41,049 bases of DNA from Chlorobiaceae bacterium (GTDB taxonomy: Bacteria; Bacteroidota; Chlorobiia; Chlorobiales; Chlorobiaceae), in NCBI GenBank assembly GCA_013334225.1, contig JAAXXY010000024.1, positions 1 through 41,049 of the forward strand. Reading direction: 5' to 3'. The notes beneath the pieces are model-generated. The model did no database searches. It saw nothing but the letters and a program-made list of their open reading frames with translations, and had not been told where the DNA came from. Positions 7,094-15,720 of this stretch are shown one piece after another (position 1 is the first letter of the stretch; every line of letters starts with the position of its first letter). The position numbers and the translations under genes are program-made.

Positions 7094-8154
7094 ATCAGGC
7101 TGCCGTGACAGCTTGAACCTGCACCAGCCGAACAGCCGAAACAGTGCTGTCCGATCGCGATTGAGCGTGAACGGAGCAGGTTTTCATCGAAATCTCGAAT
7201 GTGACGTGGTGAAGGGGGGCTCAGCGGACATTTCAGCATCTGGTTGAAGTCGCAGTCGTAAAGCGTTCCGTCCCAGCCCACCGAAACGGTTGTCCTGCAC
7301 ATCAGATTATTTATGGCACACGGGTTGAAATGGTCAGCGAGCAGCTTCATGTATGCACAATACCGACCCGAATCGATCAGGGATTCGAGGAACCTGCTGA
7401 CCGGCATGTTGGTAATGGTATAAAGATTGCTGAAAATGATTCCGTAGTTCCCGGAAAGCTGCTTTTTGTATTCCGCTTCGAGAGCCTGCTGCTGGCCGGG
7501 AAGAGACGGTCCTCCGGGATTGTAAACCAGGTTAAGCCTCAGTCCGCTGCCATCCTTTCCATATCCTATGGAGTTAAGCATCTTCAATGCCTCGATTGAC
7601 TTTTCGAATACTCCTGTTCCTCGCTGGGCATCGACATTTTCGCTGGTATAGCAGGGGAGGGAGGCGATAATAGTCACCCGGGTTTCCTTGTACAGATCCG
7701 GAAAATCCCTGTACCGGTTTCCTTTAACAAGGATAACGAGATTCGACCTGACCATGATCTCGCCCTCCGGCATGGTTTTTCGCGCTTTACGGATGAACCA
7801 TGGAAGTTCGGGATTCATTTCCGGAGCTCCTCCGGTTATGTCGAGAGTCCGGATCCTGTTTTTGCCAAGCGCATCGAGGCAGTACTGCATGGTTTCTCTG
7901 CTCATCGCTTCCGTCCTGTCAGGTCCCGCATCGACATGGCAGTGCCTGCAGAGCAGGTTGCATCGGTACCCGGTATTGACCTGGAGGATCGACGTACTGT
8001 CAGACTCGAGGGGAAACAGACCGCACTCGGCCAGCTTTTTGCCAAAGGAAGGTATATGGCAGTCGGTCTGCTGGAGTACCTTTATCTGTTCCCGGGCGTC
8101 AGCAAGCAGGCTCTGCCTTTTATGGAGCGAAGTCTGAGGGTTCATTGGATACAT
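7090..8154 (-). CDS. arsS: Arsenosugar biosynthesis radical SAM protein ArsS-like
   Basis: 354 residues. The radical SAM cluster motif CNLLCRHCH (CxxxCxxC, near residue 65) is followed by VDAGPDRTE, and ITGGAPEMNP fits the SAM-binding GGE-type segment. The C-terminal DUF3641 part has CAINNLMC, GTLYDCDFNQML and the Cys-rich end CFGC...GSSCHG. This is the TIGR04167 architecture, known for forming the 5'-deoxyadenosyl-arsenic bond of arsenosugars in cyanobacteria. A subset of the family carries selenocysteine in the final SSC-U-G motif; here the codon is His (SSCHG), so it is a non-seleno form. No arsM methyltransferase gene is in the window. It sits 60 bases after crtQ on the same strand and may share its transcript. 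Confidence 0.88.
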   Translation of the reverse strand: MYPMNPQTSLHKRQSLLADAREQIKVLQQTDCHIPSFGKKLAECGLFPLESDSTSILQVNTGYRCNLLCRHCHVDAGPDRTEAMSRETMQYCLDALGKNRIRTLDITGGAPEMNPELPWFIRKARKTMPEGEIMVRSNLVILVKGNRYRDFPDLYKETRVTIIASLPCYTSENVDAQRGTGVFEKSIEALKMLNSIGYGKDGSGLRLNLVYNPGGPSLPGQQQALEAEYKKQLSGNYGIIFSNLYTITNMPVSRFLESLIDSGRYCAYMKLLADHFNPCAINNLMCRTTVSVGWDGTLYDCDFNQMLKCPLSPPSPRHIRDFDENLLRSRSIAIGQHCFGCSAGAGSSCHGSLI

Positions 8155-8214
8155 GAAGGTTACGTTAAGGCGTTCTATGGACTAAGCGCACTTTTTCAGG
8201 AAATCGTTCATGTC

Positions 8215-9579
8215 TTATCTTTTTCCGAGCTTCGATACAAGCTTCTCTGCGGCAAGTTTTCCACTCAGGGCGGCGCCTTCCATAGAAGCGAGGTAGTGCT
8301 GGTCGGTGTAGTCGCCGGCAAGGAAAAAGTTGCTGACCGGGCTTATCTGGTCCGGCCTGAATTTGTCGACATCCGGCACTGCCTTGTAAACGGATTGCGG
8401 AATTTTTACAAGGGTCGATTTCAGGAGTTTCGCGTTCCTCGACAGCGGGAAGCGGTTGTGGATATCTTTCATGACAAGCCTGATGATCACGTCATTCGGA
8501 AGGTCCATGAGTTGGTGGGCGGGAGCAAGCACCAGGCTCATGACGCTTCCGCCGTTTGCTGTTCCGTCGCCTTTCTGGAAATCATCCGGACAAGTGAGGG
8601 AAACATCGGCAAACGTCGCGAAAATGGTGCCCTGGGAAAACATCAGGTTGTCGGTATCGGTTATTTTCCGGTCGAACCAGAGCTGGCAGTTTGCCACCGG
8701 ACTGCCGGTGAACTGATGGAGGTTCAGGAAATAATCATGCGCGAGCCATCGAGCAGGAATGATTTTCTTCAGACTATGTACCGGCAAGGCGGAGATATAG
8801 GCGTCAGCTTCGATTTTCTGGCCGTCGCTGAAAATCGCCGATTTGACGCGGCCATTTTCCTCGAGCTCGAACCTGACGAGCCTGGCATCGACGAAAATGC
8901 GTCCGCCCCTGCTCTGGATATAGCGGCGCATAGGATCGATCATCGATTCTCCCGGGTTTTTGCGGAAGAACCCGAACTTCGTGGCGGCATAGTTTGTCCC
9001 GAAGTATTTGAAGATGGTGATCATCGGCCTGGCGCTGATAACGTTCGGTTCGATGAAGTTCATGGCGAGGGCGATCGCCCTCCAGAGTTTTTCCAGAGAA
9101 TGTTCCGATGCGCCTCTCAACCGGTGCCATTCGGCATAAGTCATATGGTCCTGGCTTCGGAAATACTCCTCGTTTCCGGCAAGAGCCGGGTAAAGACCTT
9201 TGATTAGGGATATTTTATCCCACATGGTAAGGAAATCGGTCTGAAGTCCTCCGACAACTTCAGCCCAGGGACTTGGCAGGTTGGCCTTTCTGAAAAAAGA
9301 CTGCTTGCCGTCAGGTTCGGCGTAGATCAGAGCATGTTCTTTCCACTGGTAGTTGTTTTCCGCCCCTACTTTTTTCAGGTATTTCTGCAGCTGGTCGTAT
9401 CCCCCGAAAACTATATGCAGTCCCGACTCAATCGAATCGCCGTCGTTATCTTTCCAGACAGAAACTTTTCCTCCGAGTATTTCCCTTTTTTCGTAAATCT
9501 CAACCGTATGTCCCCGGTCCACGAGTTCAATCGCTGCGCTGAGACCGGCAACTCCGGCACCTAAGATCGCTACTTTCAC
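8215..9579 (-). CDS. crtQ: Carotene desaturase, zeta-carotene desaturase (CrtQ) type
   Basis: 454 residues, FAD-dependent plant/cyanobacterial-type desaturase. The dinucleotide motif GAGVAGLSAAIELVDRGHT at the N-terminus is followed by YEKREILGGKVSVW and GLHIVFGGYDQL. The C-terminus has FFLAGDYTDQHYLASMEGAA, the conserved FAD-contact segment. The ELVDRGH and LAMNFIEPNVISARPM patterns resemble CrtQ more than CrtP, so the likely reaction is desaturation of zeta-carotene toward lycopene at the membrane, for chlorobactene/isorenieratene synthesis. CrtP (phytoene desaturase) is the alternative. In Chlorobaculum tepidum, from memory, crtQ also lies a few genes from a class III glutamine synthetase, which fits this context. 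Confidence 0.85.
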   Translation of the reverse strand: MKVAILGAGVAGLSAAIELVDRGHTVEIYEKREILGGKVSVWKDNDGDSIESGLHIVFGGYDQLQKYLKKVGAENNYQWKEHALIYAEPDGKQSFFRKANLPSPWAEVVGGLQTDFLTMWDKISLIKGLYPALAGNEEYFRSQDHMTYAEWHRLRGASEHSLEKLWRAIALAMNFIEPNVISARPMITIFKYFGTNYAATKFGFFRKNPGESMIDPMRRYIQSRGGRIFVDARLVRFELEENGRVKSAIFSDGQKIEADAYISALPVHSLKKIIPARWLAHDYFLNLHQFTGSPVANCQLWFDRKITDTDNLMFSQGTIFATFADVSLTCPDDFQKGDGTANGGSVMSLVLAPAHQLMDLPNDVIIRLVMKDIHNRFPLSRNAKLLKSTLVKIPQSVYKAVPDVDKFRPDQISPVSNFFLAGDYTDQHYLASMEGAALSGKLAAEKLVSKLGKR

Positions 9580-9701
9580 CGTTGCTTAAAATTTGTAATT
9601 AGACATTGGCTGACTTGATTTATGGCGGTAATATACATAAATGAAAATCCGATAACGAAAGCGGGCGGATAGCGGGGAATACACAGTGGATGAAAAAGAG
9701 C

Positions 9702-9893
9702 TCAACCTTGTTTAAGTTTTTTTACCATCCTGTCGACTTCCGAAAGCAAGTTCATGCCGAGCCTGAGGGATTCCCGGAAAATGAAATGCAGGTCTTCGAC
9801 AGCCGGGCGAGAGGGAAGAAGCGGGATCTCGCCGGTTTCAACAGGTTTGTCGGTATTGATACGGGGTTCAATAGTTTTGATTATTTCAGGCAT
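9702..9893 (-). CDS. Small hypothetical protein upstream of crtQ
   Basis: 63 residues: a Pro/Glu-rich first half, then a predicted amphipathic helix (LHFIFRESLRLGMNLLSEVD) and a basic end. I recognise no family. It lies 122 bases before crtQ on the same strand and could be its leader gene. There is no clear ribosome site, so the call rests on amino-acid composition and position. An antisense frame covers the same bases but has a less protein-like composition. Confidence 0.45.
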   Translation of the reverse strand: MPEIIKTIEPRINTDKPVETGEIPLLPSRPAVEDLHFIFRESLRLGMNLLSEVDRMVKKLKQG

Positions 9894-10078
9894 TGAAAGA
9901 TGGTGAAATTAATTTCGATATCGGCTTGATAACGCTTGGCGCATCTTTGATACCGTACCCTGTGAATTAAAAAAAATGACAGTAATCGACAAAATGTTTC
10001 GATATCGTAAGTAATGCGGTTAAAAGTGATGCGGTCCCTAAAATATTAAAGAAAAAGGCAAAAAATTTTTTGATTATT

Positions 10079-10101
10079 AAGAAAATAAATGTTTATTTCT
10101 T
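10079..10101. promoter_or_regulatory. A/T-rich inverted repeat upstream of the Lrp-family gene
   Basis: AAATAAA (10083-10089) and TTTATTT (10092-10098) form a dyad around TG; adjacent AAGA/CTT extends it with one unpaired base. It lies 45 bases before the lrp start in a strongly A/T-rich stretch. It could be an operator for Lrp-type autoregulation or simply promoter DNA. Confidence 0.3.
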
Positions 10102-10145
10102 ACAATTAAGTAATAATCGACTTAGAAATCAAAATCAAACTTCGT

Positions 10146-10673
10146 ATGTCCGGACATCTCGATCTTATTGACCTGAAAATTATCGAGTCCCTGGGTGAAA
10201 ACGGAAGGGTCCGGTTAAGTGAGCTTGCAGAAATAGTAGGTCTTTCGATCCCGTCGGTTAGCGAGCGCCTTGACAAGCTTCAGAAAAGCAATATCATCAA
10301 AGGTTTTACGATGGAGGTCGACGAACGGCAGCTTGGTTTTGATATTCAGGCATTTATCAGGGTCAGGATCGATTCTTCAAAACACTACAAATCTTTCATG
10401 GAACATGTCATGAAGGAGGATGAGATCATGGAGTGTTATTCCGTTACCGGTGAAGGTTCGCATATCCTCAAGGTCATGACCCACAATACATCTTCTCTCG
10501 AAAGCTTTCTTTCAAGGATCCAGAGCTGGCCTGGTGTACTCGGTACCAATACCAGTTTTGTGCTTTCGCAGTTAAAAAAGAAAAACAAGATCAATTCGGA
10601 AATTGTCCGTAACAATCTCCAGGACCGTCAGGTGCTGATCACCTTCGAAGAAAAGCGGTCAAGAAAGCAATAA
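10146..10673 (+). CDS. Lrp/AsnC family transcriptional regulator
   Basis: 175 residues. The N-terminal AsnC-type winged helix is clear: LDLIDLKIIESLGENGRVRL followed by SELAEIVGLSIPSVSERLDKL. It is followed by the dimerisation strand IIKGFTMEVDERQLGFDIQ and an RAM (ligand-sensing) domain to about residue 145 with the usual CYSVTGEGSHILKV segment. The last 30 residues are a basic extension beyond the usual length of about 150. It lies 73 bases upstream of the glutamine synthetase gene, which suggests that it controls nitrogen assimilation in response to an amino acid such as glutamine. The ligand is not readable from sequence. The preceding 250 bases are A/T-rich and hold its promoter. Confidence 0.9.
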   Translation: MSGHLDLIDLKIIESLGENGRVRLSELAEIVGLSIPSVSERLDKLQKSNIIKGFTMEVDERQLGFDIQAFIRVRIDSSKHYKSFMEHVMKEDEIMECYSVTGEGSHILKVMTHNTSSLESFLSRIQSWPGVLGTNTSFVLSQLKKKNKINSEIVRNNLQDRQVLITFEEKRSRKQ

Positions 10674-10734
10674 CAGATTATTCCGATATTCTGAAGATTA
10701 TTCGTTGTCACAACACCAAATCATGCAAACAAAC

Positions 10735-10741
10735 AAGGAGG
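10735..10741 (+). promoter_or_regulatory. Strong ribosome binding site deciding a TTG start for glutamine synthetase
   Basis: AAGGAGG, five bases before TTG 10747. It is a near-perfect Shine-Dalgarno sequence and excludes the earlier TTG and ATG as main starts. Confidence 0.75.
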
Positions 10742-10746
10742 TTCAC

Positions 10747-12891
10747 TTGAGCAGTGAAAGTAAAATTCCGGTTTCCGTCTATTACGGTTCAATGACTTTT
10801 GACCAGAAGGCCATGCGTGCAAGGCTTCCGAAAGAAGTTTTCGCGGCATTGCAGGATACTATCAAGGCGGGAAAAAAAATTCCAGAATCAATCGCAGGCG
10901 TTGTTGCCCATGGCATGAAGGAGTGGGCCATGGAGCAGGGTGCAACTCATTACACCCACTGGTTCCAGCCGATGACCGGTTCAACGGCCGAGAAGCACGA
11001 TGCTTTCCTTTCGATAGACCGTGACGGTACCCCGATCGAACGCTTTTCAGGCGAGCAGCTGATCCAGGGTGAACCAGACGCATCCAGTTTCCCGTCAGGC
11101 GGTATGCGTACTACATTCGAAGCCCGCGGATATACCGCATGGGATCCTTCGAGCCCGGCATTTCTCATGAAAGGCGGCAACAATCTCACGCTTTGTATTC
11201 CAACTGTTTTCATCTCCTATCATGGCGAAGCGCTCGACTCCAAGACACCGCTTCTCCGTTCGATGGATGCTGTCAGCAAATCAGCCATCAGGCTTCTCGA
11301 AATTCTCGGCGTCAATGGCGTATCCCGCGTGAAGACTTTCGCCGGCTGCGAACAGGAATACTTCCTGATCGACAAGAAATTTTTCACTCAGCGCCCTGAC
11401 CTCGTGATGACCGGCCGCACACTTCTCGGTGCGCTTCCGCCGAAAGGACAGCAGCTTGAAGACCACTACTTCGGTTCCATTCCAGACCGTGTGCTCGAAT
11501 TCATGCAGGATGTTGAACAGGAACTTTACCTCCTCGGTATCCCGGCAAAGACCCGCCACAACGAAGTCGCTCCGCACCAGTTCGAAATCGCCCCGATCTT
11601 CGAAGAGGCAAACGTCGCTGCAGACCACAACCTGCTTACGATGGAGGTCATGCGCAAGGTCGCCGACAAGAAAGGATTCGCCCTTCTTATGTTTGAAAAA
11701 CCGTTTGCAGGCATCAACGGCTCCGGCAAGCACAACAACTGGTCGATAGGCACCAACACCGGTGTCAACCTGCTCGATCCGGGCGATACTCCGGCAGAGA
11801 ACATCCAGTTCCTGGTATTTCTTGTCGCTGTACTCAAGGGTGTCTACAAGAGGGCTGACGTTCTCAGGATGTCCATCGCCAGCATAGGCAACGACCACCG
11901 CCTCGGTGCCAACGAAGCTCCACCGGCTGTCGTGACCGTCTTCCTCGGCGAACTGCTCGAGAACGTGCTCGATGCTATCGAAAGCGGCAAGACCGACCTG
12001 AAAACCGAAAAACAGTTCCTCGACCTCGGACTGTCACAGGTACCTTCGCTCAACAAGGACTACACCGACCGGAACAGGACCTCGCCGTTCGCATTCACCG
12101 GCAACAAGTTTGAATTCCGCGCAGTCGGTTCCTCGCAGTCTCCTTCCGTGCCGAACATGGTGCTCAACACCTTGATGGCTGAAGCGATCGACGAGGTTGC
12201 TGATGCAATCGAAGCGAAAATCGCTTCCGGCAAAGATAAAAACTCAGCCATACTGGAAGCCATCCGTGAAGGTATTACCGCTACCAAGGCTATCCGCTAC
12301 CCTGGTGACAACTACAGCGAGGCGCTGCAGGCTGCCGCCAAAGAGAGGGGCCTGCCGAATATGAAGAATACCCCGCAGGCTCTCCGTACCCTCGAGAAAG
12401 CCGATGTGAGGGCTATGTTCATTAAATATGGCGTGCTCAGCGAAGAGGAGATTCATTCGCGCCTGCATATCCGCCTCGAGCGCTACATCAAAGGTATCGA
12501 TATCGAAGCCCGCACGCTGCAGCTCATGCTCAAGACCATTGTCATTCCTGATATTTCCGAGTACCAGGGTGATATCGGCAATTCCTTCAATAACCTGCTT
12601 GCAGCTGCCGAGGCAATCGGTCTAAGTGATGCTGCGATTGCAAGCCAGGCAAAGCACCTCAAAAACCTTGCCGAAGGTCTTTCTGACCTGATCGATCTTA
12701 CTTCAGAACTTGATGAGCTGGTCGAGAAGATCGAAAGCTTCGATACCGAGTTCGAAAAAGCCGATTTCTGTGTCGAAACGCTGCTGCCTCACATGGTCAG
12801 CGTTCGCGAGGTTGCAGACAGGCTCGAACTTATGGTCGACCGCAGCCGCTGGCAGCTTCCGACCTATCTTGAAATGCTTTTCGAGCACTGA
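10747..12891 (+). CDS. glnN: Glutamine synthetase type III (GSIII)
   Basis: ATP-dependent synthesis of glutamine from glutamate and ammonia in the cytoplasm; the type III enzymes are large dodecamers. 714 residues, usual for GSIII and much longer than GSI. Recognisable motifs are SGGMRTTFEARGYTAWDP, EQEYFLID (metal-binding Glu), NEVAPHQFEIAPIFEEAN, NGSGKHNNWS, GNDHRLGANEAPPA and NRTSPFAFTGNKFEFRA. I place the start at TTG 10747 because AAGGAGG (10735-10741) sits five bases before it; TTG 10705 and ATG 10723 are in frame but lack such a site. Codon use is strongly biased, as in highly expressed genes. A Rho-independent terminator follows. No other gln or PII gene is in the window. Confidence 0.95.
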   Translation: MSSESKIPVSVYYGSMTFDQKAMRARLPKEVFAALQDTIKAGKKIPESIAGVVAHGMKEWAMEQGATHYTHWFQPMTGSTAEKHDAFLSIDRDGTPIERFSGEQLIQGEPDASSFPSGGMRTTFEARGYTAWDPSSPAFLMKGGNNLTLCIPTVFISYHGEALDSKTPLLRSMDAVSKSAIRLLEILGVNGVSRVKTFAGCEQEYFLIDKKFFTQRPDLVMTGRTLLGALPPKGQQLEDHYFGSIPDRVLEFMQDVEQELYLLGIPAKTRHNEVAPHQFEIAPIFEEANVAADHNLLTMEVMRKVADKKGFALLMFEKPFAGINGSGKHNNWSIGTNTGVNLLDPGDTPAENIQFLVFLVAVLKGVYKRADVLRMSIASIGNDHRLGANEAPPAVVTVFLGELLENVLDAIESGKTDLKTEKQFLDLGLSQVPSLNKDYTDRNRTSPFAFTGNKFEFRAVGSSQSPSVPNMVLNTLMAEAIDEVADAIEAKIASGKDKNSAILEAIREGITATKAIRYPGDNYSEALQAAAKERGLPNMKNTPQALRTLEKADVRAMFIKYGVLSEEEIHSRLHIRLERYIKGIDIEARTLQLMLKTIVIPDISEYQGDIGNSFNNLLAAAEAIGLSDAAIASQAKHLKNLAEGLSDLIDLTSELDELVEKIESFDTEFEKADFCVETLLPHMVSVREVADRLELMVDRSRWQLPTYLEMLFEH

Positions 12892-12927
12892 GCAGTTCTT
12901 TAAATTGACATTGACAGCATTACAGCG

Positions 12928-12955
12928 AAAAAAGCCCGCAACTGCGGGCTTTTTT
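12928..12955. terminator. Bidirectional Rho-independent terminator after glutamine synthetase
   Basis: GCCCGCA (12934-12940) pairs with TGCGGGC (12943-12949), flanked by an A6 run on the left and T6 on the right. It can stop the glutamine synthetase transcript and also the convergent YjbQ-family gene. Confidence 0.9.
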
Positions 12956-12975
12956 CATGTATGTCTGAATTGCAC

Positions 12976-13395
12976 TCACTCTCCGATGATTTTTATCAGC
13001 ACGCGTTTTCTTCTTCTCCCGTCGAACTCGCCGTAAAATATCTGTTCCCATGTACCGAAATGCAGTTTCCCCTTCGTTACCGCAACGACGACTTCGCGTC
13101 CCATGATCTGCCGTTTGTGGTGTGCATCTCCATTATCTTCTCCGGTCCTGTTGTGAAGATAGCTGCTTAGCGGTTCGTGGGGGGCAAGTTCCTCGAGCCA
13201 TCGCTTGTAGTCCTGGTGAAGACCTCTCTCGTCGTCATTGATGAATACCGAGGCGGTAATATGCATGGCATTTACCAGGCAGAGTCCTTCCTGAATGCCG
13301 CTTTCCCTCAGCGCTTGCTCAACTTCACGCGTGATGTTGACAAAATCCATTCTTGCCGGAACGTCCAGCCACAGTTCGTTGTGATATGATTTCAT
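12976..13395 (-). CDS. YjbQ family protein (UPF0047, secondary thiamine-phosphate synthase enzyme type)
   Basis: 139 residues, full length for the family. Motifs seen: [49 protein letters not shown] and [20 protein letters not shown], which contain the conserved His and Glu residues of UPF0047. The family can supply weak thiamine-phosphate synthase activity in E. coli; its physiological role remains uncertain. It is convergent with glutamine synthetase and divergent from the histidine kinase gene, with about 270 bases of shared upstream DNA that probably holds both promoters. Confidence 0.9.
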   Translation of the reverse strand: MKSYHNELWLDVPARMDFVNITREVEQALRESGIQEGLCLVNAMHITASVFINDDERGLHQDYKRWLEELAPHEPLSSYLHNRTGEDNGDAHHKRQIMGREVVVAVTKGKLHFGTWEQIFYGEFDGRRRKRVLIKIIGE

Positions 13396-13662
13396 TCCAG
13401 GATGCAGGTTTGATTGATGTTTTATAATTTAGACCTGATCATTGAGACCAGGCAGCAGAACGTGAAATGATATCGAAAAAATATTCATAAATGGAGAATC
13501 GGGACTGATGTGGCGAGAATATTCAGCGACCTGGTGAACCATTAAAATCGGCTTAAAATATTGCAATCGTTAAATGCAATATAACGGGATTATCCTTATA
13601 TTTAACCGACGTCATAATTCCCCCGTATTCAATTTATGACAACCCCGATTCTGTAAAAAAAT

Positions 13663-15720
13663 ATGCCGGTTTCAGAAGAAAATGCCAAAGTTCTTGTTGT
13701 TGATGACAGCGATCTGATACGCATTTCCACAGCCCATATTGTTAAAAAACTCGGCTATGAGCCTCTTGTGGCTGACAATGGAGAGAGTTGCATTGAAATG
13801 CTGAACAGCCATGATGTTTCCGTGCTGCTTCTCGATATCCATATGCCGATAAAAACTGGATTTGAAGTTCTTTCCTACCTCCGCGAAAATCATTTCACCC
13901 TTCCGGTGATCATGATTTCAGGCTCGAGTGATATCGAGCAGGCGGTCGAGTCACTTAAGCTGGGTGCATATGAATTTCTCCTGAAACCGATCGATCCCGA
14001 CAGGCTTGCAATCACGATTAAAAACGCCCTGAGCGAGCAGGCACTTCGTGAACAGGTAAAACTGTTTTCTGCTGCAATGATCCAGAGCCCGCTGTCTATT
14101 GTCATTACTGATCCGCTGGGAAAAATTGAATACGTCAATCCATCTTTTACAGTGGTTTCAGGGTATAGTGAGGAAGAGGTGAAAGGGGAACAAATGCATA
14201 TTCTTTCATCCGGAAAACATACGGCAAAGTTTTACACCAGGTTCTGGAAAACCATTACATCCGGCAAGGTCTGGGAGGGAGAATTAATAAACAGAAGAAA
14301 AAACGGGGAGTTGTTCTGGGAGTATGCCACGGTAAGTCCGATCACGGATCATTCAGGAAAAATTTCTCATTTTCTCGGTATCAAGCAGGATATTACCCAG
14401 CGCAAAAAGGAAAAGGAAGCTCTCGCCGAAAGTGAAAGGCGTTTCCAGGAACTTGCCGATCTTCTTCCGCAGCCTGTTTTCGAATGCGCACCCAATGGTA
14501 TGATCACCTATACAAACAGGCTTGGATACGACATGTTCGGATACACGAAAGGGGATCTCGATACGGGGGTTTCCAGCCTCTCGCTGTTTGTTCAGGATGA
14601 AAGAGAAAGAGTCAGGCAGAATATGGAGTGCCGGTTGAAAGACATTTCGTTTGAAAGCCATGAATATACCGGATTGAAAAAGGACGGCAGCACCATTCCG
14701 ATACTTGTCTACACGGCAAGGATCATGCGTGAGGGCAAACCTGTCGGTATCCGCGGAATCGTTCTCGATATCACGGCCCGTCGCCAGATCGAGGAAAAAC
14801 TGCAGCAACTCAATCAGACACTGGAACAGAAAGTCGAGGAACGGACAAAAGAGCTGGCAAAAACGCATCACCAGATGATCCTGCAGGAAAAGCTTGCATC
14901 TATCGGACAGCTTGCCGCCGGACTTGCTCATGAGCTGAACAATCCGATCAATTTTGTCAGAATCAATTTTGCCGCACTTCAGGAAGATATCGAAGACCTT
15001 CAGTCAATGCTCGAGAGTTACCGTGATACTGTAAAAAAAATAGAAACATCCCATGGTGTCGATGATACTCTGCAGCAGCTTCACAGAAAAGAAAGCGATC
15101 TTTCCATCGATTCTCTTCTTGAAGATATTCCAAAGATCTTTTCGGAATCAAAAAACGGTTTTGACCGCATTACAACCATCATCGAAAGTATGAGGAACTT
15201 TTCATTCCGGCATGCTGCCAATGAAATGGTTTCCTTTGATATCAACCGGGGAATCAGGGATACACTAGTCATTGCAAGAAATGAATACCGGTATTATGCG
15301 GAAGTGGAAACCAGCCTTGAAGAATTGCCTCATGTTCCCTGTAATCCTGAACAGATCAATCAGGTTTTTCTGAATCTTGTCATCAACAGCGCCCATGCAA
15401 TTGCGTCACAACAGAGGAGCTCAAAAGGTATTATAAAGATTCATTCCTGGCATGATAATGAACATGTATTCTGTTCCATAGCTGATGACGGGCCCGGAAT
15501 CCCAGAGAATGTCATGCGGCGTATATTCGAACCTTTTTTCACTACCAAAGAGCCGGGAAAAGGCACCGGGCTTGGTCTCAGTATCTCATATGACATCATA
15601 GTGCATAAACATAAGGGAAAGATCGATGTTGCCTGTCCTCCGGAGGGAGGGACGGTTTTTACGATTGTGCTTCCTTTGAAACAAACAGCAAGAGAATGCA
15701 TGCATGAAAGACCGGAGTGA
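13663..15720 (+). CDS. Sensor kinase with N-terminal receiver: REC-PAS-PAS-HisKA-HATPase
   Basis: 685 residues, no transmembrane segment, so cytoplasmic. The receiver domain (about 8-125) has VVDDSD, phospho-acceptor D58 in LLLDIHMP and K108 in LLKP. PAS domains follow at about 135-245 and 260-372, the first with a PAC-type end (GIKQDITQRKKE). A coiled coil at 375-408 leads to the HisKA box with H423 (LAHELNNPINF), an unusually long helical insert to about 515, and the ATPase domain: N571 (FLNLVINSAHA), DDGPGIP, FEPFFTTKE and GKGTGLGLS. The gene overlaps the next one by 17 bases, so kinase and REC-PP2C protein are co-translated. The kinase most likely phosphorylates the receiver of that partner. 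The signal sensed by the PAS domains is unknown. Confidence 0.9.
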   Translation: MPVSEENAKVLVVDDSDLIRISTAHIVKKLGYEPLVADNGESCIEMLNSHDVSVLLLDIHMPIKTGFEVLSYLRENHFTLPVIMISGSSDIEQAVESLKLGAYEFLLKPIDPDRLAITIKNALSEQALREQVKLFSAAMIQSPLSIVITDPLGKIEYVNPSFTVVSGYSEEEVKGEQMHILSSGKHTAKFYTRFWKTITSGKVWEGELINRRKNGELFWEYATVSPITDHSGKISHFLGIKQDITQRKKEKEALAESERRFQELADLLPQPVFECAPNGMITYTNRLGYDMFGYTKGDLDTGVSSLSLFVQDERERVRQNMECRLKDISFESHEYTGLKKDGSTIPILVYTARIMREGKPVGIRGIVLDITARRQIEEKLQQLNQTLEQKVEERTKELAKTHHQMILQEKLASIGQLAAGLAHELNNPINFVRINFAALQEDIEDLQSMLESYRDTVKKIETSHGVDDTLQQLHRKESDLSIDSLLEDIPKIFSESKNGFDRITTIIESMRNFSFRHAANEMVSFDINRGIRDTLVIARNEYRYYAEVETSLEELPHVPCNPEQINQVFLNLVINSAHAIASQQRSSKGIIKIHSWHDNEHVFCSIADDGPGIPENVMRRIFEPFFTTKEPGKGTGLGLSISYDIIVHKHKGKIDVACPPEGGTVFTIVLPLKQTARECMHERPE

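Noticed and set aside
7936..9207. 423-codon open frame on the plus strand
   Set aside because: Antisense shadow of crtQ and the arsS start; the opposite strand shows a full desaturase.
11281..11898. 205-codon open frame on the minus strand
   Set aside because: Lies inside glutamine synthetase; produced by its biased codon use.
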